Of a DNA stretch of 64,000 nucleotides, positions 41,599-49,951 are shown piece by piece. Made by a program: the position numbers and the translations under genes. The stretch spans positions 372,001-436,000 of the forward strand of contig JAJDTM010000005.1 in assembly GCA_022827185.1 (NCBI GenBank), in the 5' to 3' direction. The first letter of the stretch is position 1; each line of letters opens with the position of its first letter. The stretch comes from Candidatus Poribacteria bacterium. Its GTDB lineage: Bacteria; Poribacteria; WGA-4E; WGA-3G. The notes under the pieces were generated by a model. That model was not told the origin of the DNA. It ran no database searches and worked only from the letters and a program-made list of their open reading frames with translations.

Positions 41599-42264
41599 CT
41601 AATCTTCCAATCCGCCTGCCCATTTGATGCAGCCTGTGATGTGTTCATGGAACCATTTTTCGCTCCAAAGCGCATCAGGGTGACCGAGCGCGGTGTACAT
41701 CACGCGTCCTTCTCCATAAGTGTGACACCAGCCGAGGGCATAATCGTTGTCCTCGCGATTGCCGCGGGAGACATCAATAGAATCGTTATCCAAACGCATC
41801 AGCACCCGTGTTTTGGAACGATCCCACTCTTTGAAAGTATAGATTTCATCAACGACCTTGAAACTGCTGCCCAACATACGGGTCGCTGGGTGGTCGGTAT
41901 CCTCAACGATGACGTTCACCTCTTCGTGCCACGGATGTCCAGCGAAATAGCCGCCGAGCATTTCGCCGTATTCGGGCCAGTCGTAGCAGGTGTCCGTTGC
42001 GTTATGGATGCCGAAGAATGCTTTTCCGTTACGGACGAAACTCAACAACGCCTCTTTTTGGGCATCATCAAATGGCAGATTGCCTGTTGTTGCGAACGCG
42101 AGGATATCCTGTTTTTCGAGATTCTCAGCAGTAATACGGTCGCATCGGTGTGTTGTGGTGACGTTCCAACCGTTTGCTGCACCAATCTGTTTCAGCGCAA
42201 CTTCCGCATCGGGTAGGTAGCTATGTTCAAATCCAGCGGAATGTCTTAACATCAGAATATTCAT
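41599..42264 (-). CDS. ThuA-domain (class I amidotransferase-like) protein
   Basis: A 221-residue protein of the ThuA-like family (trehalose utilisation). It starts MNILMLRHSAGFEHS and shows ILAFATTGNLPFDD, GKAFFGIHNATDT, the ETAGGYFAGHPWHEE-type loop (here GGYFAGHPWHEEV), and a GRVMYTALGHPDALW ending. Such proteins are assigned roles in sugar metabolism without a proven reaction. AAAAGGAG precedes the ATG. Convergent with the Gfo/Idh gene. Confidence 0.88.
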   Translation of the reverse strand: MNILMLRHSAGFEHSYLPDAEVALKQIGAANGWNVTTTHRCDRITAENLEKQDILAFATTGNLPFDDAQKEALLSFVRNGKAFFGIHNATDTCYDWPEYGEMLGGYFAGHPWHEEVNVIVEDTDHPATRMLGSSFKVVDEIYTFKEWDRSKTRVLMRLDNDSIDVSRGNREDNDYALGWCHTYGEGRVMYTALGHPDALWSEKWFHEHITGCIKWAGGLED

Positions 42265-42353
42265 AAAAACTCCTTTTAGCTTATTTGTACTTTAAAGTCC
42301 ATAATTACCGGACGTTTTATTCGGCGAGATCGGAAATTTCGCTTATAATTGTG

Positions 42354-42382
42354 TTGACTTATGTTTGTCTTGGACGTATTAT
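42354..42382 (+). promoter_or_regulatory. Promoter of the Mrp-type ATPase gene
   Basis: TTGACT (42354-42359), a 17-bp spacer and TATTAT (42377-42382). The start codon lies about 180 nt downstream, beyond a copy of the 91-bp element, so that hairpin would be in the leader. Confidence 0.55.
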
Positions 42383-42465
42383 ACAAAATTATCCAAAAAA
42401 ATGTTAAACTATTTTCTGGAATGCCGTAACATTTGGTGACTGAAAACTAATAATTGAAAACCCTC

Positions 42466-42541
42466 CACTGCAGGCGGGGTTTAAAACCCCGCCTGCAGAA
42501 TGCATCGGACATCCGCTATGATGGAAAAATGCGTAAGTCCT
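42466..42541 (+). repeat. 91-bp element, copy lacking the left end
   Basis: The full core palindrome (42466-42498) and the right end TGCGTAAGTCCT (42530-42541). The left terminal repeat is absent. Same orientation to the downstream gene as copies 3, 4 and 5. Confidence 0.8.
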
Positions 42542-42569
42542 ACTATAAACGAACTATAGGAGAGCAAAT

Positions 42570-43523
42570 ATGCGATTTCTTAAAAAAGGCGACGACAAAA
42601 AACCTAAGTCCGAATCAGGCTCAGAGACAAAGGGACACCCTGATCTAAAGGTAATCAGCGGTTCACAAATCTCCGGGCGGCAACCGCAGCAACAGGCACC
42701 GCCACAACAGCAGCAACAACCCCAAAATATAACACTACCGAATATCAAATATAAAATCGCGGTCGCCAGTGGAAAGGGTGGCGTTGGAAAATCTACTGTC
42801 GCCACCAATCTCGCGATCTCCTTAGCGAATGCGGGCGGCGCAGTCGGTCTGATGGACGCTGATGCTTACGGTCCCAGTATCCCAACGATGATGGGCATCC
42901 AAGAACAACCGAAGGTGAGTCCAGAGCGTAAGCTTGTCCCACTCGTGCGCCATAATATTAAACTCATGTCAATCGGGTTTATGGTGCCAGAAGAACAGGC
43001 AATGATCTGGCGTGGACCGATGCTACACAGTTCGATACGCCAACTCCTCAGCGATGTGGAGTGGGGAGAACTCGACTATCTCATCATCGACCTACCCCCC
43101 GGTACCGGTGATGTCGCCTTGTCTTTAACACAAGCGATTCCGTTGACGGGTGCACTCATTGTCACAACGCCACAAGATGTCGCGCTTGCGGATGTCCGAC
43201 GCGGCGTTGCCATGTTTGAACGGCTCGGTGTCCCGATTCTCGGCATCATTGAAAATATGAGTTATTTCCTCTGTCCGCACTGCAACGAAAAAACAGAAAT
43301 CTTCAGGAAAGACGGTGGCAGAAATATGAGTGAGCGATTCGGTGTCGAGTTCTTGGGGCAAATCCCGCTTGATGCCGAGGTCTGCACAGCGGGCGATATT
43401 GGTGTGCCAATTGTCGCTGGGCATCCAGAATCTCCGCAATCCGAAGCGTTTGGCACAGTCGCGCAAGAATTGGAAACAGTGTTAGAGGAAACCGGTGATG
43501 AGGATGAATTAACGATCCTTTAA
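42570..43523 (+). CDS. Mrp/NBP35 family Fe-S cluster carrier ATPase
   Basis: A 317-residue P-loop ATPase of the Mrp/ApbC class that holds and transfers Fe-S clusters. The deviant Walker A is VASGKGGVGKST, followed by MDADAYGPSIPTM, IIDLPPGTGD (Walker B) and the cluster-binding CPHC. The usual N-terminal DUF59 domain is missing; instead there is a polar, Gln-rich tail (about 40-60). TAGGAGAGC precedes the ATG. The acidic C-terminus (ETGDEDELTIL) is also unusual. Client enzymes could include the molybdenum hydroxylase in this window. Confidence 0.93.
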   Translation: MRFLKKGDDKKPKSESGSETKGHPDLKVISGSQISGRQPQQQAPPQQQQQPQNITLPNIKYKIAVASGKGGVGKSTVATNLAISLANAGGAVGLMDADAYGPSIPTMMGIQEQPKVSPERKLVPLVRHNIKLMSIGFMVPEEQAMIWRGPMLHSSIRQLLSDVEWGELDYLIIDLPPGTGDVALSLTQAIPLTGALIVTTPQDVALADVRRGVAMFERLGVPILGIIENMSYFLCPHCNEKTEIFRKDGGRNMSERFGVEFLGQIPLDAEVCTAGDIGVPIVAGHPESPQSEAFGTVAQELETVLEETGDEDELTIL

Positions 43524-43698
43524 CTCGGAGAAGTAAAAGAGAGTGTGTAAAATTTTGATATTAACCACTCCTACTCTTTTGTACGACGGTTTTAACCCTG
43601 ATATATAAGCGATGATTTGACAGTAGGATGTCTTAAAATCCGCGTAATCTGTGTAATCCGCGTAAATCCGCGATTCAGACAAAAAAGGAGACAATCTC

Positions 43699-44808
43699 AT
43701 GGCAAATACAGGTTGGGGAAATGTCTACAAAAAACTCGGCGCACGACCCGTCATTAATGCGACTGGCAACCAGACTGTGAGAGGTGGATCCACGCCTTCT
43801 CCAGCAGTCCGAGACGCGATGCGTCAAGCAGATGAAAGTTACGTCGAAATGGAAGAATTGCTCGAAAAATCTGGGCAATTCATCGCCGAGCGGTTGGGTG
43901 TTGAAGATGCCTATATCACCGCAGGATGCTATACCGCACTCGTCTTGGCATCAGCGACGGTCATGACCGGTAGCGATCCTGACAAGTGTGCGCAACTACC
44001 GGATACCACCGGACTGAAAGACGAGATCGTTTTTCAGAAGATGCAGCACTACTCCTACGACCGCGCATTTACGATTCCGGGCAGTAAACTCATTAATGTA
44101 GGCGACGAAAACGGCTGCACTGCCGACGCGTTAAAGGCTGCCATCAACGAAAACACCGCCGCACTCGCTTATCTCATCCAACCGAACCAAGGTAACGCCG
44201 TCCCATTAGCAGAAGCAATTGAGATCGCGCACGCGCATGATCTGCCGTTAATCGCCGATGCCGCGTCTCAAATCTATCCGCTTGATTACTTCCGACGCAA
44301 CGCCCAATCCGCAGACCTCGTCTGTTTCGGTGGCAAGTATTTCAACGCGCCGCATTCTACAGGGTTCGTCTGTGGTAGAAAGGAACGCATTGAGACGGTG
44401 CGGCGGCACGGTTTTATCGGCCCCCGTCCCGTCGGACGCGGGATGAAGGTTGATCGGCAGGAGATTATCGGGTTGGTGACGGCTATTGATATTTGGCTAT
44501 CCACAGATCACGATAAGCGATCAAAGGAACAGGATGCGAGATACGCTGCACTCGCACAAGGACTTGAGAATATCGACGGTGTATCCTGTGAAGTCCGTTA
44601 CCAAGAAAACAGTCATACGCTTTCCAATCTGCATGTTACGTGTAGTGACAGGGACGCAGCAGAGATCGCACGTGGGTTGGACGCTGGAACGCCACGTATC
44701 AAGGTGAACACGCACGGGAAAGATACGCTCGTGATTAATGCCTACACCCTTAATGTAGGGGAAGAGGAGATCATCGCAAACGCCTTACGACATCTTTTGC
44801 GTGGATAG
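43699..44808 (+). CDS. SelA-like PLP-dependent enzyme
   Basis: A 369-residue fold-type I PLP enzyme of the SelA/D-glucosaminate-6-phosphate ammonia-lyase group. Motifs: LGARPVINATGNQTVRGGS at the start, ITAGCYTALVLASATVMTG, LIADAASQIYPLDYF (PLP Asp), and VCFGGKYFNAPHSTGF with the Schiff-base Lys. A selenocysteine synthase role is unlikely, since no selB or tRNA-Sec is near; ammonia-lyase or aldolase chemistry on an amino sugar or amino acid is more likely. AAAAGGAGAC precedes the ATG. A single gene between convergent and tandem units. Confidence 0.85.
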   Translation: MANTGWGNVYKKLGARPVINATGNQTVRGGSTPSPAVRDAMRQADESYVEMEELLEKSGQFIAERLGVEDAYITAGCYTALVLASATVMTGSDPDKCAQLPDTTGLKDEIVFQKMQHYSYDRAFTIPGSKLINVGDENGCTADALKAAINENTAALAYLIQPNQGNAVPLAEAIEIAHAHDLPLIADAASQIYPLDYFRRNAQSADLVCFGGKYFNAPHSTGFVCGRKERIETVRRHGFIGPRPVGRGMKVDRQEIIGLVTAIDIWLSTDHDKRSKEQDARYAALAQGLENIDGVSCEVRYQENSHTLSNLHVTCSDRDAAEIARGLDAGTPRIKVNTHGKDTLVINAYTLNVGEEEIIANALRHLLRG

Positions 44809-44850
44809 TGTATTTGATAAATACTGAGAGAAACCGACGCATTTCCTCTT

Positions 44851-44917
44851 AAAGTCCCCCTGATAAGGGGGATTTAGGGGGTTAACTCTCTTGCAGGCGA
44901 GGTGCGCTAACCTCGCC
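44851..44917. terminator. Pair of hairpins between convergent genes
   Basis: AAAGTCCCCC / GGGGGATTT (44851-44875) and GGCGAGGT / ACCTCGCC (44896-44917), both near perfect, fill the gap between the SelA-like gene (+) and the small membrane protein gene (-). Confidence 0.55.
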
Positions 44918-44929
44918 TATCCACGATAT

Positions 44930-45364
44930 TTACCAGAGAATAAAATCTGCCCACGGCTTTATGTTGAGTGTTCCTAAGAGAAAGAAAACTCCCGCGCCGC
45001 CCGCTGCCCCTTTCGTGGCAGCAACCACTTGAAGTCTACGCATTCGCGCCTTATAGGCATCCGTATAAAAACTGACGTATTCTGCCGATTTCCCTAAGAG
45101 TCGCTCGGCGGGTGGCACTGGCTGGTAGACGAAAGCACCGCCTACAGCAAGGCTTCCGAGCAAACAATTACCCGCTACGCCTAAAATCCCGCCAGCGGCA
45201 AGCCACAACGCTGTGTTCACATCATCTTCGGCATCATATTCCGCGTCCGTTTTCGCATCAAGCGCGACCGTGTTCTGCTGCTGTGCTAAACACTGTAACG
45301 GCATGCTCAGACTCAGTACACACATCAAAACAACGAAAGTATAAAACGGTAACCCTCTTTTCAT
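44930..45364 (-). CDS. Small exported membrane protein
   Basis: A 144-residue protein with a signal peptide (about 1-27, ending QCLAQ), a short acidic segment rich in Asp and Glu, and two later hydrophobic helices (WLAAGGILGVAGNCLLGSLA and AAGGAGVFFLLGTL). The segment LLGKSAEYVSFYTDAYKARMRR between them is probably cytoplasmic or periplasmic. No family is named. ATG at 45364 follows AAAGGA and is one base after the stop of the upstream Gfo/Idh gene, so the two are in one operon. The frame continues further upstream but overlaps the coding region of that gene. Confidence 0.65.
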   Translation of the reverse strand: MKRGLPFYTFVVLMCVLSLSMPLQCLAQQQNTVALDAKTDAEYDAEDDVNTALWLAAGGILGVAGNCLLGSLAVGGAFVYQPVPPAERLLGKSAEYVSFYTDAYKARMRRLQVVAATKGAAGGAGVFFLLGTLNIKPWADFILW

Positions 45365-45365
45365 T

Positions 45366-46430
45366 TCAATTCCTTTTAGGTGGCGAAATTTCAATGGCAC
45401 GACGTTCTGTTGTTGCTTTACGCGCCGCTTCGATAATTGAGAGGTTATGATACGCCATCTCTGGACGCACAGGGACCGCTGCGCCAGCAGCGAGTGCATT
45501 AAAGGTCTCCATAAAGTAGCGGGCATGACCGCTTGCATCCGTACGCTCTGCTTCATCAAATTCCGGCAGTTCCAACTGTTGCCAACCCTCTGCTCTCGTG
45601 AAGCGACGGAGCGCATTTTCTACGTTGTGGCGATGATTGACGCGTAGCGAACCGTTTTCAGCGTGCATCTCACACCAACCCGAATCCGTACCGGGCACGC
45701 ACCACGCACCAGAGACAGTCGTGATCGCCCCGTTTTCGTGTTCACATAGCAGCATCGCGATGTCATCAACATCAATATCAAGCTGCATCGTTTGCACCCG
45801 TCCCTCAACATAGCGTACCGGGGATTGCATGAGTGTGCAGACGGAATAAATTTCGTGGTAACTCGTGTCGATGATACAGCCGCCACCTTTCGCTTTGCTG
45901 GCGCGCCACGCGAATGCTGGTGTCGGATGATCCGCCGAAAAATCTGCAGGCTTCAATCCCATGCCAGTGCTGCGTCCGAAATGCGGTTTACCTAACGCCT
46001 CAAGTTCTGTCATCGCCACGCGCATCCCGGCAGTAAAGATGTAGTTATGTACGACTGTGTAAGGCACGTCATTTTGGCGTACTGCTTCCAGGATTGCGTC
46101 TGCTTCCGCTAAGTTTGTCGCCATCGGTTTTTCCGAGATAATAGCCACGCCTGCGTTTGCGGCTTCGATGACCTGCTCGGCGTGAAGTGAGTGCGGTGTA
46201 GCGATCGTCACGACATCAAGAGCTGCGTGTTCCAGCATCTCCCGATAATCTGTGTATCGGTTTTCTGTAGGGACGTCAAACACTTCGCCAATCTTTTGTA
46301 GATTTTCTGGAACGACATCCGCCAGCGCAGTGATCTGAACAGTATCCGAGAGGGCGCGGTAGGCACGGGCATGCGTAATTTGCACAATCCCACCACAGCC
46401 AATCAGTCCTAAGCGAATCGGTTTATTCAT
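45366..46430 (-). CDS. Gfo/Idh/MocA family oxidoreductase
   Basis: A 354-residue NAD(P)-dependent oxidoreductase. The Rossmann motif is IRLGLIGCGGIVQITHARAY, followed by VTIATPHSLHAEQVIEA and the catalytic Lys in ISEKPMATNLAEAD. The C-terminal domain has GGGCIIDTSYHEIYSVCTL with the conserved Asp and His. The start at 46430 follows GGAGAAACACC; ten extra upstream residues are unlikely. Co-transcribed with a small membrane protein. A sugar or inositol substrate is likely but unknown. Confidence 0.9.
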   Translation of the reverse strand: MNKPIRLGLIGCGGIVQITHARAYRALSDTVQITALADVVPENLQKIGEVFDVPTENRYTDYREMLEHAALDVVTIATPHSLHAEQVIEAANAGVAIISEKPMATNLAEADAILEAVRQNDVPYTVVHNYIFTAGMRVAMTELEALGKPHFGRSTGMGLKPADFSADHPTPAFAWRASKAKGGGCIIDTSYHEIYSVCTLMQSPVRYVEGRVQTMQLDIDVDDIAMLLCEHENGAITTVSGAWCVPGTDSGWCEMHAENGSLRVNHRHNVENALRRFTRAEGWQQLELPEFDEAERTDASGHARYFMETFNALAAGAAVPVRPEMAYHNLSIIEAARKATTERRAIEISPPKRN

Positions 46431-46879
46431 GGTGTTTCTCCTTTGTATAAAGTTTAGCATATTTCGAGATTATGTCAAATTCTTTGCGTCGTATGATAGG
46501 GTTATTTGTAATAAAACCTGAAAATCTGTAGACATTATTAAGAAATAACTTAAAGAGCAACAAACCTATTCCCCGTTCTTCACTAATAGAGTTTGGAACC
46601 CTGCCAATCTTTTAGTGTGTAAATAACTGCGGGTTTTACTGTAAATGTCCTTAAGTAAGTATCTTATTGAATTCTTTGCTTTATTGCTGTTTTTTCTGGT
46701 ATCATTAACTTAATGAATCTTTGTAACCCATATACGTAGACTTATCGTGTAACACCTAGTGAGTCTTGCACGCATACGAATTTTGGGTTGTAATTTTAAT
46801 CTATTCTTAGTATCCTATACTCATGGAAAACGGCAATACGGCAAGAATCATCCTGTATAAAGGGAAAAGGAAATTTTAG
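46431..46879. other. AT-rich divergent region at the edge of the accessory island
   Basis: About 450 bp, clearly richer in A and T than the flanking metabolic genes. A possible promoter toward the subtilase is TTGCAC (46766-46771), 17 bp, TGTAAT (46789-46794). Nothing else is recognised. It marks the left edge of the island. Confidence 0.4.
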
Positions 46880-48208
46880 ATGCACAGTTTTATAGCGTTA
46901 GCTAAAAAGTCAAACCTTCAGACAGCGAACTCCGGAACCTTATCGGTAGATGATAAACAACAACCGCAGCGAGACAATAGTAAATTGTTTTCAAAATTCA
47001 TGGATGCAATAACCGAGAAAATCACTGGAACGCTAACGCTCTTGGGATTTAAGCAAGTCATACATGATGTTTCTTCTCTGAATGAACAGACATTGGATGA
47101 TGCACAAACATCAAATTTTATGCCTCTGGACTATTTGGGAGCATACATAGTCAATAGTTCAGACAAAGAGAAAATTAAAGAAGCGCAAAAGTCAATTGAT
47201 AAATCAGACTATGAAATCGTTCCTGATGTTCAACTTTCCCTACCAAAACCTACGCGTGCTGGAGAGGTAGTCCGTCGTAGGAAGCAAATACCTTGGCCAG
47301 CGGAAAGTGGGATTCGTCAGGCACACGAAAACGACATTATAGGGAAAGGGGTGTTGGTCGGTGTCCTTGATACAGGGTGTGATGCAGACCATATCCAATT
47401 ACGTCAGAAGCGAATTGATTTTCGTTATGTTCCACATCATTCTGAGTCTGACAATCTACGTGAAGTACGCGGTTTTGACGTAGATGGGCATGGGACCCAT
47501 GTTTGTGGTATTATCGCAGGTCGGCACATTGGGGTTGCTCCAGGGGCGGACCTCATGGTTGTCTCAGTCATTGAAAGTGAAACGCTCAAAACGAGTTTGT
47601 CCCGTATTTACAGAGGTCTGGACTGGATACTTTCTCAAATTAGCCGTGAAGAAAGTATTAATAAACCAGTTATTGTAAATATGTCTTTAGGATTTATAAC
47701 GGAACACCTTAAGAATAAGGAAAAGGAATCGCTGATGGTTGGCATCCGGGGACTTCTTTCAACTTTAGTTGAAGATTATAATGTATTGCCCGTAGTTGCT
47801 ATTGGAAACGAGGGCCCTGGTAATATGCGCGCGCCTGGGTACTTTCCCGAAACGCTGTCAGTTGGTGCAGTTAATTTTAACCACGAGCCCGCTTGTTTTA
47901 GTGGTGGAGGTCAATCACCAATAGATGGAAAAATGCAGCCTAATATTGTAGGTTATGGTGTTGATATTTTTTCGAGTTTAGAACGTGACAAAAATAATAG
48001 AAGTTCTTATATCTGTATGAGTGGAACGAGTATGGCCACGCCCTACGTTGCTGGAATTGCCGCCCTTTGTGCCTCGGCAGATGCAAACCTCCAAGGGGAA
48101 GCGCTTCGGCAACATCTTCTCAACACCGCTCTCCCTCTCCAAGCACCCGCGGATAGGGCTGGAGCAGGACTCGCGAGGTTCACAGAAAATGGGAACAAAA
48201 ATCCGTAA
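46880..48208 (+). CDS. Intracellular S8 subtilisin-like protease
   Basis: A 442-residue protease with no signal peptide. The catalytic triad is Asp164 (GVLDTGCD), His204 (DGHGTHVCG) and Ser384 (MSGTSMATP); Asn310 (AIGNEGP) is the oxyanion residue. The N-terminal 120 residues contain a propeptide-like strand-helix-strand ending YEIVPDVQLSLP, like an I9-type inhibitor. There is a basic linker RRRKQ that could be a cleavage site. Cytosolic subtilases with an N-terminal pro-domain are often switched on by cleavage. AAAAGGA precedes the ATG. A small partner gene overlaps its 3' end. Probably defence related from the neighbours. Confidence 0.9.
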   Translation: MHSFIALAKKSNLQTANSGTLSVDDKQQPQRDNSKLFSKFMDAITEKITGTLTLLGFKQVIHDVSSLNEQTLDDAQTSNFMPLDYLGAYIVNSSDKEKIKEAQKSIDKSDYEIVPDVQLSLPKPTRAGEVVRRRKQIPWPAESGIRQAHENDIIGKGVLVGVLDTGCDADHIQLRQKRIDFRYVPHHSESDNLREVRGFDVDGHGTHVCGIIAGRHIGVAPGADLMVVSVIESETLKTSLSRIYRGLDWILSQISREESINKPVIVNMSLGFITEHLKNKEKESLMVGIRGLLSTLVEDYNVLPVVAIGNEGPGNMRAPGYFPETLSVGAVNFNHEPACFSGGGQSPIDGKMQPNIVGYGVDIFSSLERDKNNRSSYICMSGTSMATPYVAGIAALCASADANLQGEALRQHLLNTALPLQAPADRAGAGLARFTENGNKNP

Positions 48209-48539
48209 AATGGCACCTATTCACTCGGTTCGCCCCTCAAACATGGTTGAATTCATGGTGGAGGTAAGTCGTCCCTCTTCTAAAGAACTGAAGGGATTTA
48301 ACCGAGCAGAGAAGTATAAATTGTTAAAGGCCAATTCTGTCAAACGCATGGATGAAATTAAAGCATGGATTAAAGCAAATGGATTGGATGCCGAGGTTTT
48401 CAAAATTGAGGAGCCTACAACCTTCAATATGTTGTTTATTACCTGTACACCTAAAGTTGCCGAGCAGCTTGAGCATGCTGACGCTGTGGTGAGCGTTTCA
48501 CGAAGTCCGGAATTTTCTGTGGCGTTAACCAAACCGTGA
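48189..48539 (+). CDS. Small propeptide-like partner of the subtilase
   Basis: A 116-residue protein that overlaps the end of the subtilase gene by 20 nt; a second possible ATG is at 48210, just after its stop. It reads as a strand (NMVEFMVEVSRP), a long helix (LLKANSVKRMDEIKAWIKAN), a strand (NMLFITCTP), a helix and a final VVSVSRSPEFSVAL. That is the layout of an I9/subtilase propeptide or a ferredoxin-like inhibitor. The similarity is structural by eye. It may hold the protease inactive. No signal peptide. Confidence 0.65.
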   Translation: MGTKIRKMAPIHSVRPSNMVEFMVEVSRPSSKELKGFNRAEKYKLLKANSVKRMDEIKAWIKANGLDAEVFKIEEPTTFNMLFITCTPKVAEQLEHADAVVSVSRSPEFSVALTKP

Positions 48540-48681
48540 GCGTGGTATCCTTCTGATCGGTGCGTTTGGAAAACTGCACTGGGGCCGACAAGAAAATTGA
48601 AAGTTCCCCGATTAAATTCCTAATCTTCATTTCTGTCCAGATCGCGAGATGTTTCCACCACGGCTCTCGTTTTTTTGCTGT

Positions 48682-48812
48682 TCCCAACACAAACGCAACT
48701 TATGGAAAATAAACATGGATGCACCCATCCACAGCCCCAGCGGGGCGAAATGTTTATAGAAAAAGCGTTCGCCGCGCAGCTAAGCCCCATAGAGGCGAAA
48801 TGTTTGTCACTT
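48682..48812 (-). repeat. Dispersed CCCC-GGGG palindromic repeat, copy 2
   Basis: On the minus strand CGCCTCTATGGGGCTTAGC, TTTTTCTATAAACAT, CCCCGCTGGGG, and GTTTATTTTCCATAAGTTGCG in the order seen at 13327-13459. The hairpin GCCCC-AGC-GGGGC lies at 48734-48746. Confidence 0.65.
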
Positions 48813-48885
48813 AAAATCGTCCAAACTTTAGTATATACTACCTAACGAGTTTTATACATTCGAGCAAGGGTGCCAATTCCATTCT

Positions 48886-48950
48886 CACTCCAGCGGAGTG
48901 TTATGTCTATAGAAACTCGTGTATTGAAATACCTGCACTCCAGCGGAGTG
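48886..48950 (+). repeat. Two direct repeats of a perfect hairpin
   Basis: CACTCCAGCGGAGTG occurs at 48886-48900 and 48936-48950, exactly 50 bp apart. Each is CACTCC-AGC-GGAGTG. The first is followed by TTATGTCTATAGAAAC, close to the ATGTTTATAGAAA that follows GCCCC-AGC-GGGGC at 48747. Confidence 0.75.
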
Positions 48951-49028
48951 CTATCGCTTTGCAGTGAGAATAAACAGATAGCAGCTTGCGTTAAAGTACA
49001 AGAGTCAACTTTACAATAGGAGGTAAAT

Positions 49029-49880
49029 ATGTCGGAACGGATGACTTCTTCAATTGCAAAGATCATATCAGGTAACTCACTGTATCAAAAGCGAGCGAGA
49101 TCCGCTTTACCTATTCTTGTGCGACAAGCCCTTGCAAGGGGAAAAATATACTATGCGGATCTGGCGGAAGAACTTGAGATGCCTAATCCCCGAAATCTGA
49201 ACTGTGTACTTGGCTGTATCGGAGACGCACTTTTAGAACTGGGTGAACTATGGCAGGAAAAGATACCATCTATACAAGGGCTTGTAGTCAATCAGCAAAC
49301 AGACTTACCGGGAGATAATGTTCACTTCCTTCGTCAAAAACCAGATCCGGGGCAAAAAGAGGCAATTGTTGAGGAAGTACTGGGAAAGGTTTTTAGTTAT
49401 CCGAAATCAAAATGGTTAGATATTCTTGAAGAATTCGGATTATCACCTACTGAACCGCTAAATCCACAACTCGAAACGTCTAAGGATTATCAGGGGCACG
49501 GTGCTGAGAGTGATGAACATAAGCGACTGAAAAATTATGTGGCTCAACATCCGAAATCTGTTGGACTAGGAAAGTCGTTAGCACCTGGGGAAGTAGAGTT
49601 CAGTCTACCATCAGGTGATGAGGTTGATGTCTTATTCCAAAATGCCCGATGTCGCATTGCGGTAGAGGTTAAATCCAACATTTCAAAGGAAGCTGACCTG
49701 AAGCGTGGTATCTTCCAGTGTGTAAAGTACCGAGCGATTCTCAGAGCTTGTCGAAGTCTTGAGGGCGGAACTTACGAGGCTGATGCCCTACTTGCTATTG
49801 AGGGACAGTTGCCTAAAGAACTTATTCCCGTTAGGAATACACTCGGTGTCAAGGTGTTCAAAAATATTCGGGTTAAGTAA
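49029..49880 (+). CDS. PD-(D/E)XK nuclease-like protein with N-terminal helical domain
   Basis: A 283-residue protein. Residues 1-95 form a helical, winged-helix-like domain (LPILVRQALARGKIYYADLAEELEM). The C-terminal half has a restriction-like core: DEVDVLFQNARCRIAVEVKSN, supplying the Asp and E-x-K, followed by a helix with KRGIFQCVKYRAIL. It is probably a DNA-binding endonuclease or a regulator built on one. TAGGAGG precedes the ATG. The next gene (another PD-(D/E)XK protein) starts 71 bp later on the same strand. Confidence 0.7.
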   Translation: MSERMTSSIAKIISGNSLYQKRARSALPILVRQALARGKIYYADLAEELEMPNPRNLNCVLGCIGDALLELGELWQEKIPSIQGLVVNQQTDLPGDNVHFLRQKPDPGQKEAIVEEVLGKVFSYPKSKWLDILEEFGLSPTEPLNPQLETSKDYQGHGAESDEHKRLKNYVAQHPKSVGLGKSLAPGEVEFSLPSGDEVDVLFQNARCRIAVEVKSNISKEADLKRGIFQCVKYRAILRACRSLEGGTYEADALLAIEGQLPKELIPVRNTLGVKVFKNIRVK

Positions 49881-49951
49881 CAGTGACAACCTACAATGTA
49901 AATTCCACAAGTTTTACCTAAATTCTATTAGAAAAGGATTGTACGTTAAAT

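Noticed and set aside
41641..42216. 191-codon frame antisense to the ThuA gene
   Set aside because: It is the reverse of a well-conserved gene with a complete family signature and a ribosome binding site; the antisense product has no recognisable feature.
43699..44808. Selenocysteine synthase (SelA) function
   Set aside because: The protein belongs to the SelA-like group but no SelB, SelD or tRNA-Sec is nearby and the family is mostly amino-sugar or amino-acid lyases in such contexts.
48886..48950. CRISPR-like direct repeats
   Set aside because: Two copies of a 15-bp palindrome only.
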